Shown piece by piece: positions 7,918 through 14,983 of a stretch of 23,867 nucleotides of DNA. This DNA comes from VBAS01 sp964581455 (GTDB lineage Bacteria; Bacteroidota; Bacteroidia; Chitinophagales; Chitinophagaceae): assembly GCA_964581455.1 (NCBI GenBank), contig CAZOOT010000039.1, forward strand, positions 1-23,867, in the 5' to 3' direction. Position 1 is the first letter of the stretch; each line of letters begins with the position of its first letter. The translations under genes and the position numbers were made by a program. The notes beneath the pieces were generated by a model. The model made no database searches and was not told the DNA's origin. It saw nothing but the letters and a program-made list of their open reading frames with translations.

Positions 7918-8460
7918 TCACTTTGGTATAAGACTGTTGATATCAAAATAATCAGAATACACAACAATTTTACCATCGTCATTTAAGGCAATAAGGCTGT
8001 AATATTTTATGCCTACACTTTGTTTGGTTTTCGATTCAATACCTGTCCATGTACCATAGGAACGAATATTTACAGGAGAGCTGGAAGCAGTTTCCTTCGG
8101 AAAAACTGAGCCGGCATAGTAGCTGCCTGCCGTAGTATCAGGTCTTACAAGGCCTTCGGTATAAGTTATATTTTCATAGTTATCATGATAGGATTTCAGC
8201 GCTGCTAACAATTCTGTCTTACCCCGCCATTTGTTTTCGTTGAAATAAGGTGGACTCCATTTAAGTGTATCCGCAAAAAGATTTGACAGTGCAGTAAGGT
8301 CCTCCGCACTATGGGCTTTGTAGAAGGAACGTACAACCTCTACTTTTTTATCAAAAGCAGCATAGTCAGGAACTTCAGCTGTTTCTGTTTTTGGCGCTTC
8401 CTGACAGGAAACAAGGAATAACGTGCTAAGTACAAAAAGACTTAATAGTTGATTTCTCAT
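7918..8460 (-). CDS. NTF2/SnoaL-like lipoprotein
   Basis: Predicted lipoprotein of 180 residues; signal peptide MRNQLLSLFVLSTLFLVS with lipobox LVS-C19. The mature part has the cone-like NTF2 fold pattern: a first helix (FDKKVEVVRSFYKAHSAEDLTALSNLFADTLKW, about 36-68, in outline), GKTELLAALKSYHDNYENI, then alternating beta strands ending DDGKIVVYSDYFDINSL. This matches SnoaL-like or DUF4440-type domains of the phylum, which may be enzymes or ligand binders; no catalytic set can be assigned here. Monocistronic, with a terminator immediately downstream and a 350-bp divergent intergenic region upstream that it shares with the ybbA gene. Confidence 0.83.
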   Translation of the reverse strand: MRNQLLSLFVLSTLFLVSCQEAPKTETAEVPDYAAFDKKVEVVRSFYKAHSAEDLTALSNLFADTLKWSPPYFNENKWRGKTELLAALKSYHDNYENITYTEGLVRPDTTAGSYYAGSVFPKETASSSPVNIRSYGTWTGIESKTKQSVGIKYYSLIALNDDGKIVVYSDYFDINSLIPK

Positions 8461-8670
8461 TTTGTTTTAATTTAAACAGTTAATAATTAATCAATCTCCA
8501 GAAATATACGTTTTATTTCAATAATAACGGATTTCCGCTGCTCTAATGAGTTGTCTCTAACAAATTTCCATTTATTAATTTATTGAAAAGATTTTTCAGC
8601 TTTTGCAAAACAGATCCTGAGTTGCTCCGAAGGTCCAAAGGACTCTTTCAGAGAATTTCTTTGAAACAAA

Positions 8671-8730
8671 CTAAAAACAAGGTTTGAAGATTATTTTTTT
8701 TATCGAACACTACTTACTGCGGAGGAATAA
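8671..8730 (+). pseudogene. coding-like remnant, peptide end LKTRFEDYFFYRTLLTAEE
   Basis: The reading frame from 8671 to the TAA at 8728-8730 gives LKTRFEDYFFYRTLLTAEE, which closely matches LRTKFEDYFIHRILRTDES ending at 13230. An in-frame TGA lies just upstream, so no complete gene is present. The match includes conservative changes (K/R swaps, F/I, Y/H), which suggests that both come from a once-translated sequence. The family is not recognised. Confidence 0.4.
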
Positions 8731-8750
8731 CAATCTTTCCGCTTAAACTA

Positions 8751-8769
8751 TCTACAACAACCGGGTAGA
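8751..8769 (+). repeat. mini stem-loop TCTAC-AACAACCGG-GTAGA
   Basis: Five-base stem TCTAC/GTAGA with loop AACAACCGG, 42 bases before the ybbA start. Third clear member of the recurring small stem-loop set (others at 6667 and 7836). Confidence 0.45.
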
Positions 8770-8810
8770 AAATTTAATTTATATTACGGCACACTAAAAA
8801 ATTATTGTTA

Positions 8811-9500
8811 ATGGCTACTATACTTAATATACAAAACCTTGGTAAAACTTATCAGAGTGCAGGCCGTACGTTGACGGTGCTGGAGAATATTAGTTTTTCC
8901 GTAGAAGCTGGATCTACAATGGCCATTGTAGGTCCATCAGGCAGTGGCAAAACAACTTTACTGGGATTGGCTGCCGGCCTGGATCGTTCAAGCACAGGTA
9001 CAGTGGAATTAAATAAAATAAAATTGGATCAGTTGAATGAAGACCAGCGGGCCAGTATAAGAAATCAGCATGTGGGTTTTATTTTTCAAAACTTCCAGTT
9101 GCTGCCTACCCTTACAGCCCTTGAAAATATTATGGTGCCGTTGGAATTGCGCAGGGAAAAAAACATAAAGCCAAGAGCAGTTGATCTGCTACACAAAGTG
9201 GGTCTTACTGACCGGGGGCATCACTACCCTGCACAGTTAAGCGGTGGTGAACAACAAAGAGTATCAATGGCAAGGGCCTTTATCAATAAACCTCAGATTT
9301 TGTTTACAGATGAACCTACCGGTAACCTTGATGCTGAAACAAGCAGGGGAATCATTGAACTGATCTTTAACCTGAATAAAGAAGCCGGTACTACCCTGAT
9401 TATGGTAACACATGATACAGACCTGGCAAATAAAACGGGTCGCATCATCAAACTGAAAGGGGGCAGGATAGTTTCTGATGAGGCTACAAATAATCAATAA
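8811..9500 (+). CDS. ybbA: ABC transporter ATP-binding protein, YbbA/LolD type
   Basis: Cytoplasmic ATPase subunit of a type VII (MacB/LolCDE-like) ABC system, 229 residues. Complete motif set: Walker A GPSGSGKTT (41-49), Q-loop FQNFQLLP (92-99), signature LSGGEQQR (143-150), Walker B ILFTDEPTGNLD (163-174) and switch His in THD (201). The start is taken at ATG 8811 (MATILNIQNLGK); a TTG two codons upstream (8805) is possible but needless. The gene ends 60 bases before the large FtsX-type permease, in one operon. Partner choice identifies it as YbbA rather than LolD, because the permease is the long two-FtsX-domain YbbP type and a TesA-like esterase lies next to it. Such systems move or extract hydrophobic substrates by mechanotransmission; the substrate is unknown. 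Confidence 0.92.
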   Translation: MATILNIQNLGKTYQSAGRTLTVLENISFSVEAGSTMAIVGPSGSGKTTLLGLAAGLDRSSTGTVELNKIKLDQLNEDQRASIRNQHVGFIFQNFQLLPTLTALENIMVPLELRREKNIKPRAVDLLHKVGLTDRGHHYPAQLSGGEQQRVSMARAFINKPQILFTDEPTGNLDAETSRGIIELIFNLNKEAGTTLIMVTHDTDLANKTGRIIKLKGGRIVSDEATNNQ

Positions 9501-9560
9501 TTATTGATTACAGCATGTCTGTGATTAAAAAAGAGACTCGAATATTAATATGGAAGAAAG

Positions 9561-12104
9561 ATGAATCAAAACAAATTTAATTTTCCCTGGCTATTGAAAA
9601 TGGCGTGGCGTGACAGCAGGCGAAACCGTTCACGGTTATTATTGTTTGTATCATCTATTATACTTGGTATTGCTGCTATGGTTGCCATTTATTCTTTGGG
9701 TGATAATATGAGCTACGAAATAGACAGGCAGGCGGCGAGCCTGTTGGGTGCCGACCTGGAGATCAGCAGCAACAAACAAGTAAGTCCGGCTATAGAGAAA
9801 ATGGCTGATTCGCTGGGTGACAGAAGATCGGAGCAACAGAGTTTTACTTCCATGATCTATTTTCCCAAAAATGAAGGAACACGTCTGGTGCAGGTCCGTG
9901 CATTGAACGGGGAGTTTCCTTATTATGGTGAGCTGGAGACCCTGCCTGCATCAGCAGGAAGAACTTTTAGAAATGGTCAGGCCGCATTGGTTGATCAAAC
10001 AGTGATGTTACAGTTTAATGCAAAGGTTGGTGACACGGTGAAGATTGGTAATCTAAGTTTTGAGATTGCAGGTACTTTACTGAGTGCTCCCGGGCAAACC
10101 GGCCTGTCCGCATCAGTAGCACCGGTTGTTTATATGCCCCTTCAATTTCTTGAACAAACGGGCCTGTCGCAAAAAGGAAGCAGGATCAATTACAGGTTTT
10201 ACTTCAAGTTCGGCAAGGGAGTAAATATGGAAAAATTGATGGAAAGACTTGAGCCCCGGTTGGAAAAGGAACGTCTGAACTATGATACAGTTGAAAGTCA
10301 GAAAGAAGATACAACCAGGTCCCTGGAAGATCTGACGCAGTTTCTTGCACTGATCAGCTTTATTGCCTTACTGCTTGGCTGTATAGGTGTAGCAAGTGCC
10401 ATTCATATTTACGTAAGGGAAAAAATAAATTCGGTAGCTATATTACGTTGTTTGGGTGCAAGGGGCAGCCAGGCATTTCTTATTTACCTGATACAGATTG
10501 TTGTCATAGGATTTATTGGTTCCCTGGCAGGTGCAGCTTTAGGAACGGTCATCCAGCAGGCTTTACCCATTGCACTGAAAGATTTTTTACCCGTAGTGAT
10601 TGATCCGCAGCTTTCGTGGAAAGCAATTGGCCAGGGTTTGTTATTAGGTATTGTAATCTCTTTTCTTTTTGCCTTATTGCCGCTGATATCCATACGCAAT
10701 GTTTCGCCGCTGAATACACTGCGTTTATCATTTCAATCGCTCAGTTTATTTAAAGATCCGGTGAAGTGGCTGGTATATGCGGCTATCCTGATCTTTATTT
10801 TTGGTTTTAGTTATCTCCAGTTAACCAGTGTGCAACAGGCTGTTTTTTTCACACTTGGAGTTTTAATAGCTTTTTTAATATTGGTTGGCATAGCAGCACT
10901 ATTGATGTGGGCCGTCCGGCGTTTCTTTCCGGAATCAGGGAGTTATTTGTGGCGGCAGGGTTTGGCAAATTTATTCAGACCCAATAATCAAACAACCATA
11001 TTAATTGTTGCCATTGGTCTGGGTACTGCATTTATCTGCACCTTGTTTTCTATTCAGTCTATTTTGCTCAACCGTGTGCTGCTTTCTGCCAGCGGCAACC
11101 AGTCCAATACTATTTTATTTGATATACAGCCCTTACAAAAAGATAGTGTGATCGCATTGACAAGAGAACAGGGCTTATCGATAGATGACACTGTACCTAT
11201 TGTGAACATGCGGCTGGAAAAAGTAAATAATATCACAGTGGAAATGCTGGAGAAAGACAGCACAATTAAAATGCGTGATTGGATATTTGACCGGGAGTAC
11301 CGTGTAACCTTTCGTGACTCACTAACCAGTTCCGAAAAAATAACCAAAGGAAAATGGTTTGGTGAAGTGGATAAATCTTCAGGCACTATATTTATTTCAA
11401 TAGAAGAACGGTATGCAAAAAATAGCAGTATTGAAATTGGGGATCCCATGATTTTTAATGTGCAGGGTTTTGTTATATCTACTATTGTTGGCAGTTTTCG
11501 TGAGGTTGACTGGAACCGGATACAAACAAATTTCCTGGTTGTTTTTCCTACCGGTGTTTTGGAAGATGCACCGCAGTTTCATGTATTGCTTACCCGTATT
11601 CCGGATAAGGAAACCTCAGCCCGGTTCCAGCAATTAATGGTGAAGCAGTTTCCGAATGTCTCTATTATAGATCTGAGTTTGGTGCTGAGTATAGTAGATA
11701 AACTACTGGATAAGGTTGGTTTTGTTATTCGCTTCATGGCTGCCTTCAGCATATTTACCGGTCTTATTGTATTAATAGCCTCCGTGCTTATCAGTAAATA
11801 CCAGCGGATACAGGAGAGTGTGCTGTTGCGTACATTGGGTGCAAGCCGTAAACAAATCTTTTATATCACAGCGCTGGAATATTTTTTCTTAGGAGCTTTT
11901 GCTGCAGCTACTGGTATTGTTTTGTCATTGGGTGTAAGCTGGATGCTGGCAAGGTATATTTTTGAAACAACATTTACTTTGCAATGGCTGCCCCTGCTTA
12001 TCGTGTTTATTAGTATATGCCTGCTTACGGTATTCATTGGATTGTTCAACAGCCGTGCAGTAGTAAGACGACCACCACTGGAAATTTTGAGAGAAGAAGT
12101 GTAA
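9561..12104 (+). CDS. ybbP: FtsX-domain ABC transporter permease, YbbP type
   Basis: Integral inner-membrane permease of 847 residues, matching the long YbbP subgroup (E. coli YbbP is about 800). Ten predicted membrane segments: about 27-47, 258-282, 305-330, 355-378, 403-420, 428-452, 478-500, 728-755, 777-800 and 812-832. The two FtsX modules are visible: residues 258-380, with the motif VAILRCLGARGSQAFLIYL, and the C-terminal one, with SVLLRTLGASRKQIFYITALE. Large extracytoplasmic domains lie at about 48-255 and 500-725. The N-terminal MAWRDSRRNRSRLLLFVSSI is typical for MacB-like and YbbP proteins. Ends ILREEV, as usual. Works with YbbA just upstream, and probably with the TesA-like lipoprotein whose gene converges from 12933. 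Confidence 0.93.
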   Translation: MNQNKFNFPWLLKMAWRDSRRNRSRLLLFVSSIILGIAAMVAIYSLGDNMSYEIDRQAASLLGADLEISSNKQVSPAIEKMADSLGDRRSEQQSFTSMIYFPKNEGTRLVQVRALNGEFPYYGELETLPASAGRTFRNGQAALVDQTVMLQFNAKVGDTVKIGNLSFEIAGTLLSAPGQTGLSASVAPVVYMPLQFLEQTGLSQKGSRINYRFYFKFGKGVNMEKLMERLEPRLEKERLNYDTVESQKEDTTRSLEDLTQFLALISFIALLLGCIGVASAIHIYVREKINSVAILRCLGARGSQAFLIYLIQIVVIGFIGSLAGAALGTVIQQALPIALKDFLPVVIDPQLSWKAIGQGLLLGIVISFLFALLPLISIRNVSPLNTLRLSFQSLSLFKDPVKWLVYAAILIFIFGFSYLQLTSVQQAVFFTLGVLIAFLILVGIAALLMWAVRRFFPESGSYLWRQGLANLFRPNNQTTILIVAIGLGTAFICTLFSIQSILLNRVLLSASGNQSNTILFDIQPLQKDSVIALTREQGLSIDDTVPIVNMRLEKVNNITVEMLEKDSTIKMRDWIFDREYRVTFRDSLTSSEKITKGKWFGEVDKSSGTIFISIEERYAKNSSIEIGDPMIFNVQGFVISTIVGSFREVDWNRIQTNFLVVFPTGVLEDAPQFHVLLTRIPDKETSARFQQLMVKQFPNVSIIDLSLVLSIVDKLLDKVGFVIRFMAAFSIFTGLIVLIASVLISKYQRIQESVLLRTLGASRKQIFYITALEYFFLGAFAAATGIVLSLGVSWMLARYIFETTFTLQWLPLLIVFISICLLTVFIGLFNSRAVVRRPPLEILREEV

Positions 12105-12110
12105 AGAGAA

Positions 12111-12243
12111 ATAAAAAGTAAAAAGTAAAAAAAAGATTGAAATCAAAAACACCTATTTTATAGATGGAGTTTAAATGGAGATTGGATTTTTTTTGATTCT
12201 GATTTTTTACTTTTTGTTTTTAAATTTTTATTTTTTACTTTTT
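12111..12243. terminator. AT-rich inverted repeat between converging genes
   Basis: Left arm 12111-12149 (repeats of aaaaagta, then aaaagattgaaatcaaaaa) is an imperfect reverse complement of 12186-12216 (attttttttgattctgattt and tttactttttg), with a second ttttttacttttt copy at 12229-12242. It lies between the stops of ybbP (12104) and the tesA-like gene (12256), so it probably ends both transcripts. It has no GC-rich stem, so it is not a classical intrinsic terminator. Confidence 0.45.
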
Positions 12244-12255
12244 AATTTTTGAAAT

Positions 12256-12933
12256 TTAGCCCTCCAATAACTTCTCCAAATGCCGCCAGATATTTTCAGC
12301 AACTATAATATGCCCTTCAGCAGTTGGATGAATGCCATCTTCCTGGTTCAGGTGTGCTTCACCGCCAACTCCCTCTAAAATGAAAGGAACAAGCGTCATT
12401 GAATTTTTGGCGGCCAGTTCAGTATAAATATTCCGGAACTCAGTGGAATATTTTTGTCCCATATTGGGCGGTACCTGCATGCCGGCAAAAATTAATTTCA
12501 CTGCCGGGTGTTTTGATTTTACTTTATCAATAATCGATTGAAGGTTTTTTCTGGTTTCGGAAAGCGGAATGCCCCGCAACCCGTCATTGGCACCCAATTC
12601 AAGAATAAATATATCTACCGGTTGTCGCAGTATCCAATCAATACGGGTATTGCCACCGGAAGAAGTTTCACCGCTAACGCCTGCATTCACCACCTGGTAA
12701 GGAAGACCCAGCGAATCGATTTTTTTTTGAATGATGGCCGGAAAAGCCTGCGAAGGACTTAAGCCATAACCCGCCGTAAGGCTATTGCCAAAAAAAACAA
12801 TTGTATTCTTTTTTGCAACGGTGACACTATCCTTTACCATATTATTTTCATTACCATCCATAGCTTTTTTATTATCGCTGCAGCCGGCAAGCAGTGTCAT
12901 CAGGCCCGCAATAATTATTAATCCTTTCTTCAT
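12256..12933 (-). CDS. tesA: TesA-like SGNH arylesterase/lysophospholipase, predicted lipoprotein
   Basis: SGNH hydrolase of the TesA (thioesterase I/protease I/lysophospholipase L1) family, 225 residues. Block I FFGNSLTAGYGL gives nucleophile Ser51 (GNSL rather than GDSL), block II AGVSGETS gives Gly88, block III LELGANDGLRG gives Asn116, and block V DGIHPTAEGH gives Asp199 and His202. A lipobox LLAG-C18 follows MKKGLIIIAG, so the mature enzyme should be lipid-anchored; E. coli TesA is a soluble periplasmic protein. I choose the ATG at 12933 because it begins the signal peptide and because a TATATTTG -7-like element lies at 12999-13006, too close for the in-frame ATG at 12987 to have a normal leader. 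It converges on ybbAP; in E. coli the gene is next to ybbAP but divergent. Confidence 0.88.
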   Translation of the reverse strand: MKKGLIIIAGLMTLLAGCSDNKKAMDGNENNMVKDSVTVAKKNTIVFFGNSLTAGYGLSPSQAFPAIIQKKIDSLGLPYQVVNAGVSGETSSGGNTRIDWILRQPVDIFILELGANDGLRGIPLSETRKNLQSIIDKVKSKHPAVKLIFAGMQVPPNMGQKYSTEFRNIYTELAAKNSMTLVPFILEGVGGEAHLNQEDGIHPTAEGHIIVAENIWRHLEKLLEG

Positions 12934-12998
12934 ATTTCGTTGACTTAAGAATGAGTGATCGCTTTTCACTAGCAAATTAAATGGCATATACAGGAATA

Positions 12999-13006
12999 CA
13001 AATATA
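12999..13006 (-). promoter_or_regulatory. candidate -7 element TATATTTG for the tesA-like gene
   Basis: On the minus strand the sequence reads TATATTTG, an exact fit to the Bacteroidota -7 consensus TAnnTTTG, about 66 bases before the chosen start codon. I do not see a well-placed TTG -33 element, so confidence is limited. Confidence 0.4.
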
Positions 13007-13077
13007 TATCAACATAATAAGAGGCATTGGCTTGAGCATAGTTCCTAACGGAACAAAAATTATTTTTTCATTATATC

Positions 13078-13230
13078 ATGAAACGATTGGTTTGTGTTTA
13101 TCCTGCTACTGGCGGGGAGATCAAAAGCAACCATGAGCATGAACACTCCTACTTATACAACCATCAACAACTCCGGACAAAGTTTGAAGATTATTTTATT
13201 CACCGAATACTACGGACAGACGAGAGCTGA
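13078..13230 (+). pseudogene. 50-codon open frame or gene remnant ending LRTKFEDYFIHRILRTDES
   Basis: Open frame from ATG 13078 to TGA 13228-13230, beginning MKRLVCVYPATGGEIKSN, then a His/Glu-rich HEHEHSYLYNHQQ and the end LRTKFEDYFIHRILRTDES. I do not recognise the family. The last 19 codons match, at peptide level, an intergenic segment at 8671-8730 that has no start. The frame is open a little upstream of the ATG, back to a TAG at about 13038-13040. It is either a small real gene or the 3' end of a decayed one. It lies in the 311-base gap between the tesA-like and ATPase genes, which otherwise holds only the short inverted repeat gttcctaacggaac (13041-13054). Confidence 0.35.
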
Positions 13231-13244
13231 TTGCTGTTTTGTTT

Positions 13245-14375
13245 TTAAATAAAAAATTTCCTTTTCAGCCAGCATTCAAATAATGGATCATTCAGGCTGA
13301 TTTGTTTTCCGGAAATATCAATAAGTTCTTTATTTTCCAAAGCCGTTTTTATTCGGGATACATTGGCCGAAGTGCCGAGTTTATATTTATGCAGAGTATC
13401 CGATGAAGATAATTGCTCTGCTTTATCTGTTATAGCCTTTAAAAATCCCAGCTGCGGATTACTGAGCTGATCCACTTCTTTCTGGTACAGAATACTGTAA
13501 TGGTCCAGCAATTCTTCCAGTGTTTCTTCAATAACAGCATCTTCGCATTTTTTTACCGTTCGAAGCCATACTGCCAGTGACAGTTGCTGTACAAAATAGG
13601 AGTGATTGTCCATTAATGCTGCAATCCTTGCTGCCTGTTTATCCGAAATCATTTTACCCGTATCAGAAAACCTGCCGGAAATAAAAGTTATCCAGTAGTC
13701 TTCCGGAATTTTACCGAGAAAAAGAATTTCACCGAATTTATAAAAAGGCATGGAGGGTCTTGTAAAAAATTCCATCAGCAAGTGACGTTTGCTTCCATAA
13801 AGACAATAGCTGGTTCGGGAATGTTTTTGCCAGTGAGCCCTTAGTTTTTTCTGTAGGACCAGGGGTTCATCAAAAAAACTAATGTTCTGAAATTCATCCA
13901 GGCAAATGATGATCTCTTTTTTCTTTACTTTACTGATGGCTTCAGGAAGGTTGAGTATTTCGGAAGGATTTTTCTTTAATTCTTTCCAGTCGAAGCCAAT
14001 ACTAAACTCATTTACCTGATCAGGACTAAGACTTAGTTTGGGCACCAGTTGTTTGAAGAAGAGTTTGACGTTCCGGATGCCTTCCTCCCAACTACTGCTG
14101 GTAGCCCGAATCACTTCTCTTGAAAACACTTCATAGAATTCATGTTCAGACCGGACATTAAACAGATCAATAAAACAAAATATCTTTCCGGGATTCTTTT
14201 TTCTGAATTTATCTGAGGCATGCTGCACCAATGAAGACTTACCCCACCGCCGGGGAGAAATGATCATACTGTTGGTTTTGGCAGCCCACTGCTTCATCAG
14301 CCATTCTGTTTCTTTTTCCCGATCAGTAAACTCCTTGCCACTTACTATTTTACCAAAGCTGAATGGAGTATCCAT
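13245..14375 (-). CDS. stand-alone P-loop ATPase (archaeal-ATPase/STAND-like AAA family)
   Basis: Cytosolic NTPase of 376 residues, of the type described as archaeal-type ATPase (COG1672-like). Seen: N-terminal MDTPFSFGKIVSGKEFTDRE, in which the FTDRE box is diagnostic; Walker A as SPRRWGKSSL (40-49); Walker B IIICLDEFQNI (155-165, Asp160 and Glu161); a sensor-like YCLYGSKRH (190-198); and a C-terminal winged-helix-like region (about 310-370: LHKYKLGTSANVSRIKTALE, then ELIDISGKQISLNDPLFECW), typical of the family. These proteins are common and of unknown role; some relatives are linked to mobile elements or conflict systems, which is not shown here. Single gene, no partner. Its leader holds a conspicuous repeat and palindrome array (14392-14444). 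The CDS appears intact. Confidence 0.88.
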   Translation of the reverse strand: MDTPFSFGKIVSGKEFTDREKETEWLMKQWAAKTNSMIISPRRWGKSSLVQHASDKFRKKNPGKIFCFIDLFNVRSEHEFYEVFSREVIRATSSSWEEGIRNVKLFFKQLVPKLSLSPDQVNEFSIGFDWKELKKNPSEILNLPEAISKVKKKEIIICLDEFQNISFFDEPLVLQKKLRAHWQKHSRTSYCLYGSKRHLLMEFFTRPSMPFYKFGEILFLGKIPEDYWITFISGRFSDTGKMISDKQAARIAALMDNHSYFVQQLSLAVWLRTVKKCEDAVIEETLEELLDHYSILYQKEVDQLSNPQLGFLKAITDKAEQLSSSDTLHKYKLGTSANVSRIKTALENKELIDISGKQISLNDPLFECWLKRKFFI

Positions 14376-14391
14376 TTTTTTTAAAGGTAAA

Positions 14392-14444
14392 TGTAGCTAA
14401 CAAAGCTGTAACTAACAAATTTGTAACTAACATACTTGTTAGTT
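14392..14444 (-). promoter_or_regulatory. operator-like array: three 15-bp-spaced repeats plus a perfect palindrome
   Basis: Read on the plus strand, TGTAACTAAC occurs at 14407-14416 and 14422-14431, and TGTAGCTAAC at 14392-14401, all exactly 15 bases apart. The last repeat runs into the perfect inverted repeat AACTAACA-TACT-TGTTAGTT (14425-14444). The array lies 17-69 bases before the ATPase start codon (14375), in its promoter or leader. A regulator that binds direct and inverted TGTTAGTT half sites is the simplest reading. Confidence 0.6.
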
Positions 14445-14493
14445 GTTAAAAGATGTTCTGAAAAAAAAGCCGAATGGCGGCCTAAAGCATCGT

Positions 14494-14622
14494 CATTCAT
14501 TATTGTTGGCTTCGACAAGCTCAGCCAACAGGGAACATCACGACATTTTCAACTATCATTATGCAGCTGGCTGAGCCCTGAGCTTGTCGAAGGGTCGAAG
14601 GGGTCGAAGTGTCGAAACTAGC
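14494..14622 (+). repeat. dispersed palindromic repeat, copy E
   Basis: cattcattattgttggcttc, gacaagctcagccaacaggg, aacatcacgacattttcaac, then the right arm cagctggctgagccctgagc, ttgtcgaagggtcgaagggg, with gtcgaag repeated three times. The long hairpin is well preserved. It ends five bases before the stop of the GIY-YIG gene (14627) and starts 119 bases from the ATPase start. Confidence 0.85.
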
Positions 14623-14626
14623 TTAA

Positions 14627-14923
14627 TTATTTTTTCAACTTCTTCTTATAGTTCTTTGATAATTCCGGAAGTTTTTGTTGTTTACTTTTTATCAAGGCTT
14701 CTTTTTTTTCTCTTCGCCAGCCCTGCACCTGCTTTTCCCTGTAAAAAGCATCTTCTACCCTTTCAAACTCTTCTGAGTAAACCAATGTAACCGGCAATCT
14801 TTTTTTTGTGTAGTTGGCTCCTTCGCCATTTTGATGTTGTTGTATTCGTAATTCCAGGTTATTGGTGCTGCCTGTGTAGTAAGTTCCATCGCTGCAAAGT
14901 AGTATGTACATCCAGCCTTTCAT
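14627..14923 (-). CDS. GIY-YIG nuclease superfamily protein (UPF0213/YhbQ-like)
   Basis: Single-domain GIY-YIG protein of 98 residues, the usual length for the YhbQ/UPF0213 group. Seen: MYILLCSDGTYYTGST (5-20), where Tyr6 and Tyr16-Thr-Gly stand for the GIY and YIG motifs; Arg26 in ELRIQQHQNG; the GANYTKKRLPVTLVYSE segment (35-51); and the metal-ligand Glu63 in FYREKQVQGWRR (60-71). All expected catalytic positions appear present. The C-terminus is Lys-rich, suiting nucleic-acid binding. The gene is bracketed by palindromic repeat copies E and F, 5 bases beyond its stop and 61 bases before its start, which suggests a link between protein and repeat. The role of this subfamily is poorly defined; housekeeping DNA processing is the alternative. 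Confidence 0.9.
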   Translation of the reverse strand: MKGWMYILLCSDGTYYTGSTNNLELRIQQHQNGEGANYTKKRLPVTLVYSEEFERVEDAFYREKQVQGWRREKKEALIKSKQQKLPELSKNYKKKLKK

Positions 14924-14983
14924 GTTTTGTTTTGTTGGTTTTTGGGCTGTTGTCTGAGCTTGCCGAAGACAACAAAGACAAAT

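Larger units (their letters stand above)
8461..8810. other. 350-bp divergent intergenic region with repeat remnants
   Basis: No intact gene. It should hold promoters for the NTF2-like lipoprotein (left) and ybbA (right). Three items stand out: agatttttcagctttt at 8588-8603, shared with 15889-15904; a coding-like remnant at 8671-8730, shared at peptide level with 13171-13230; and the mini stem-loop at 8751-8769. Also an imperfect hairpin, ggtccaaaggactc, at 8632-8645. Confidence 0.5.

Noticed and set aside
9264..9497. 77-codon minus-strand open frame opposite the end of ybbA
   Set aside because: Antisense shadow of Walker B and switch regions of an intact ATPase.
11054..11449. 131-codon minus-strand open frame inside ybbP
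   Set aside because: Antisense to an intact, well-conserved permease; no motif or start context of its own.
12934..12987. Upstream ATG at 12987 for the tesA-like gene
   Set aside because: It would bury the signal peptide and lipobox behind 18 hydrophilic residues and lies close to the -7-like element at 12999.
14392..14444. Possible CRISPR-like array because of regular 15-bp spacing
   Set aside because: The repeat is only 10 bases with 5-base gaps, has three units, and no cas gene is near; an operator is a better reading.
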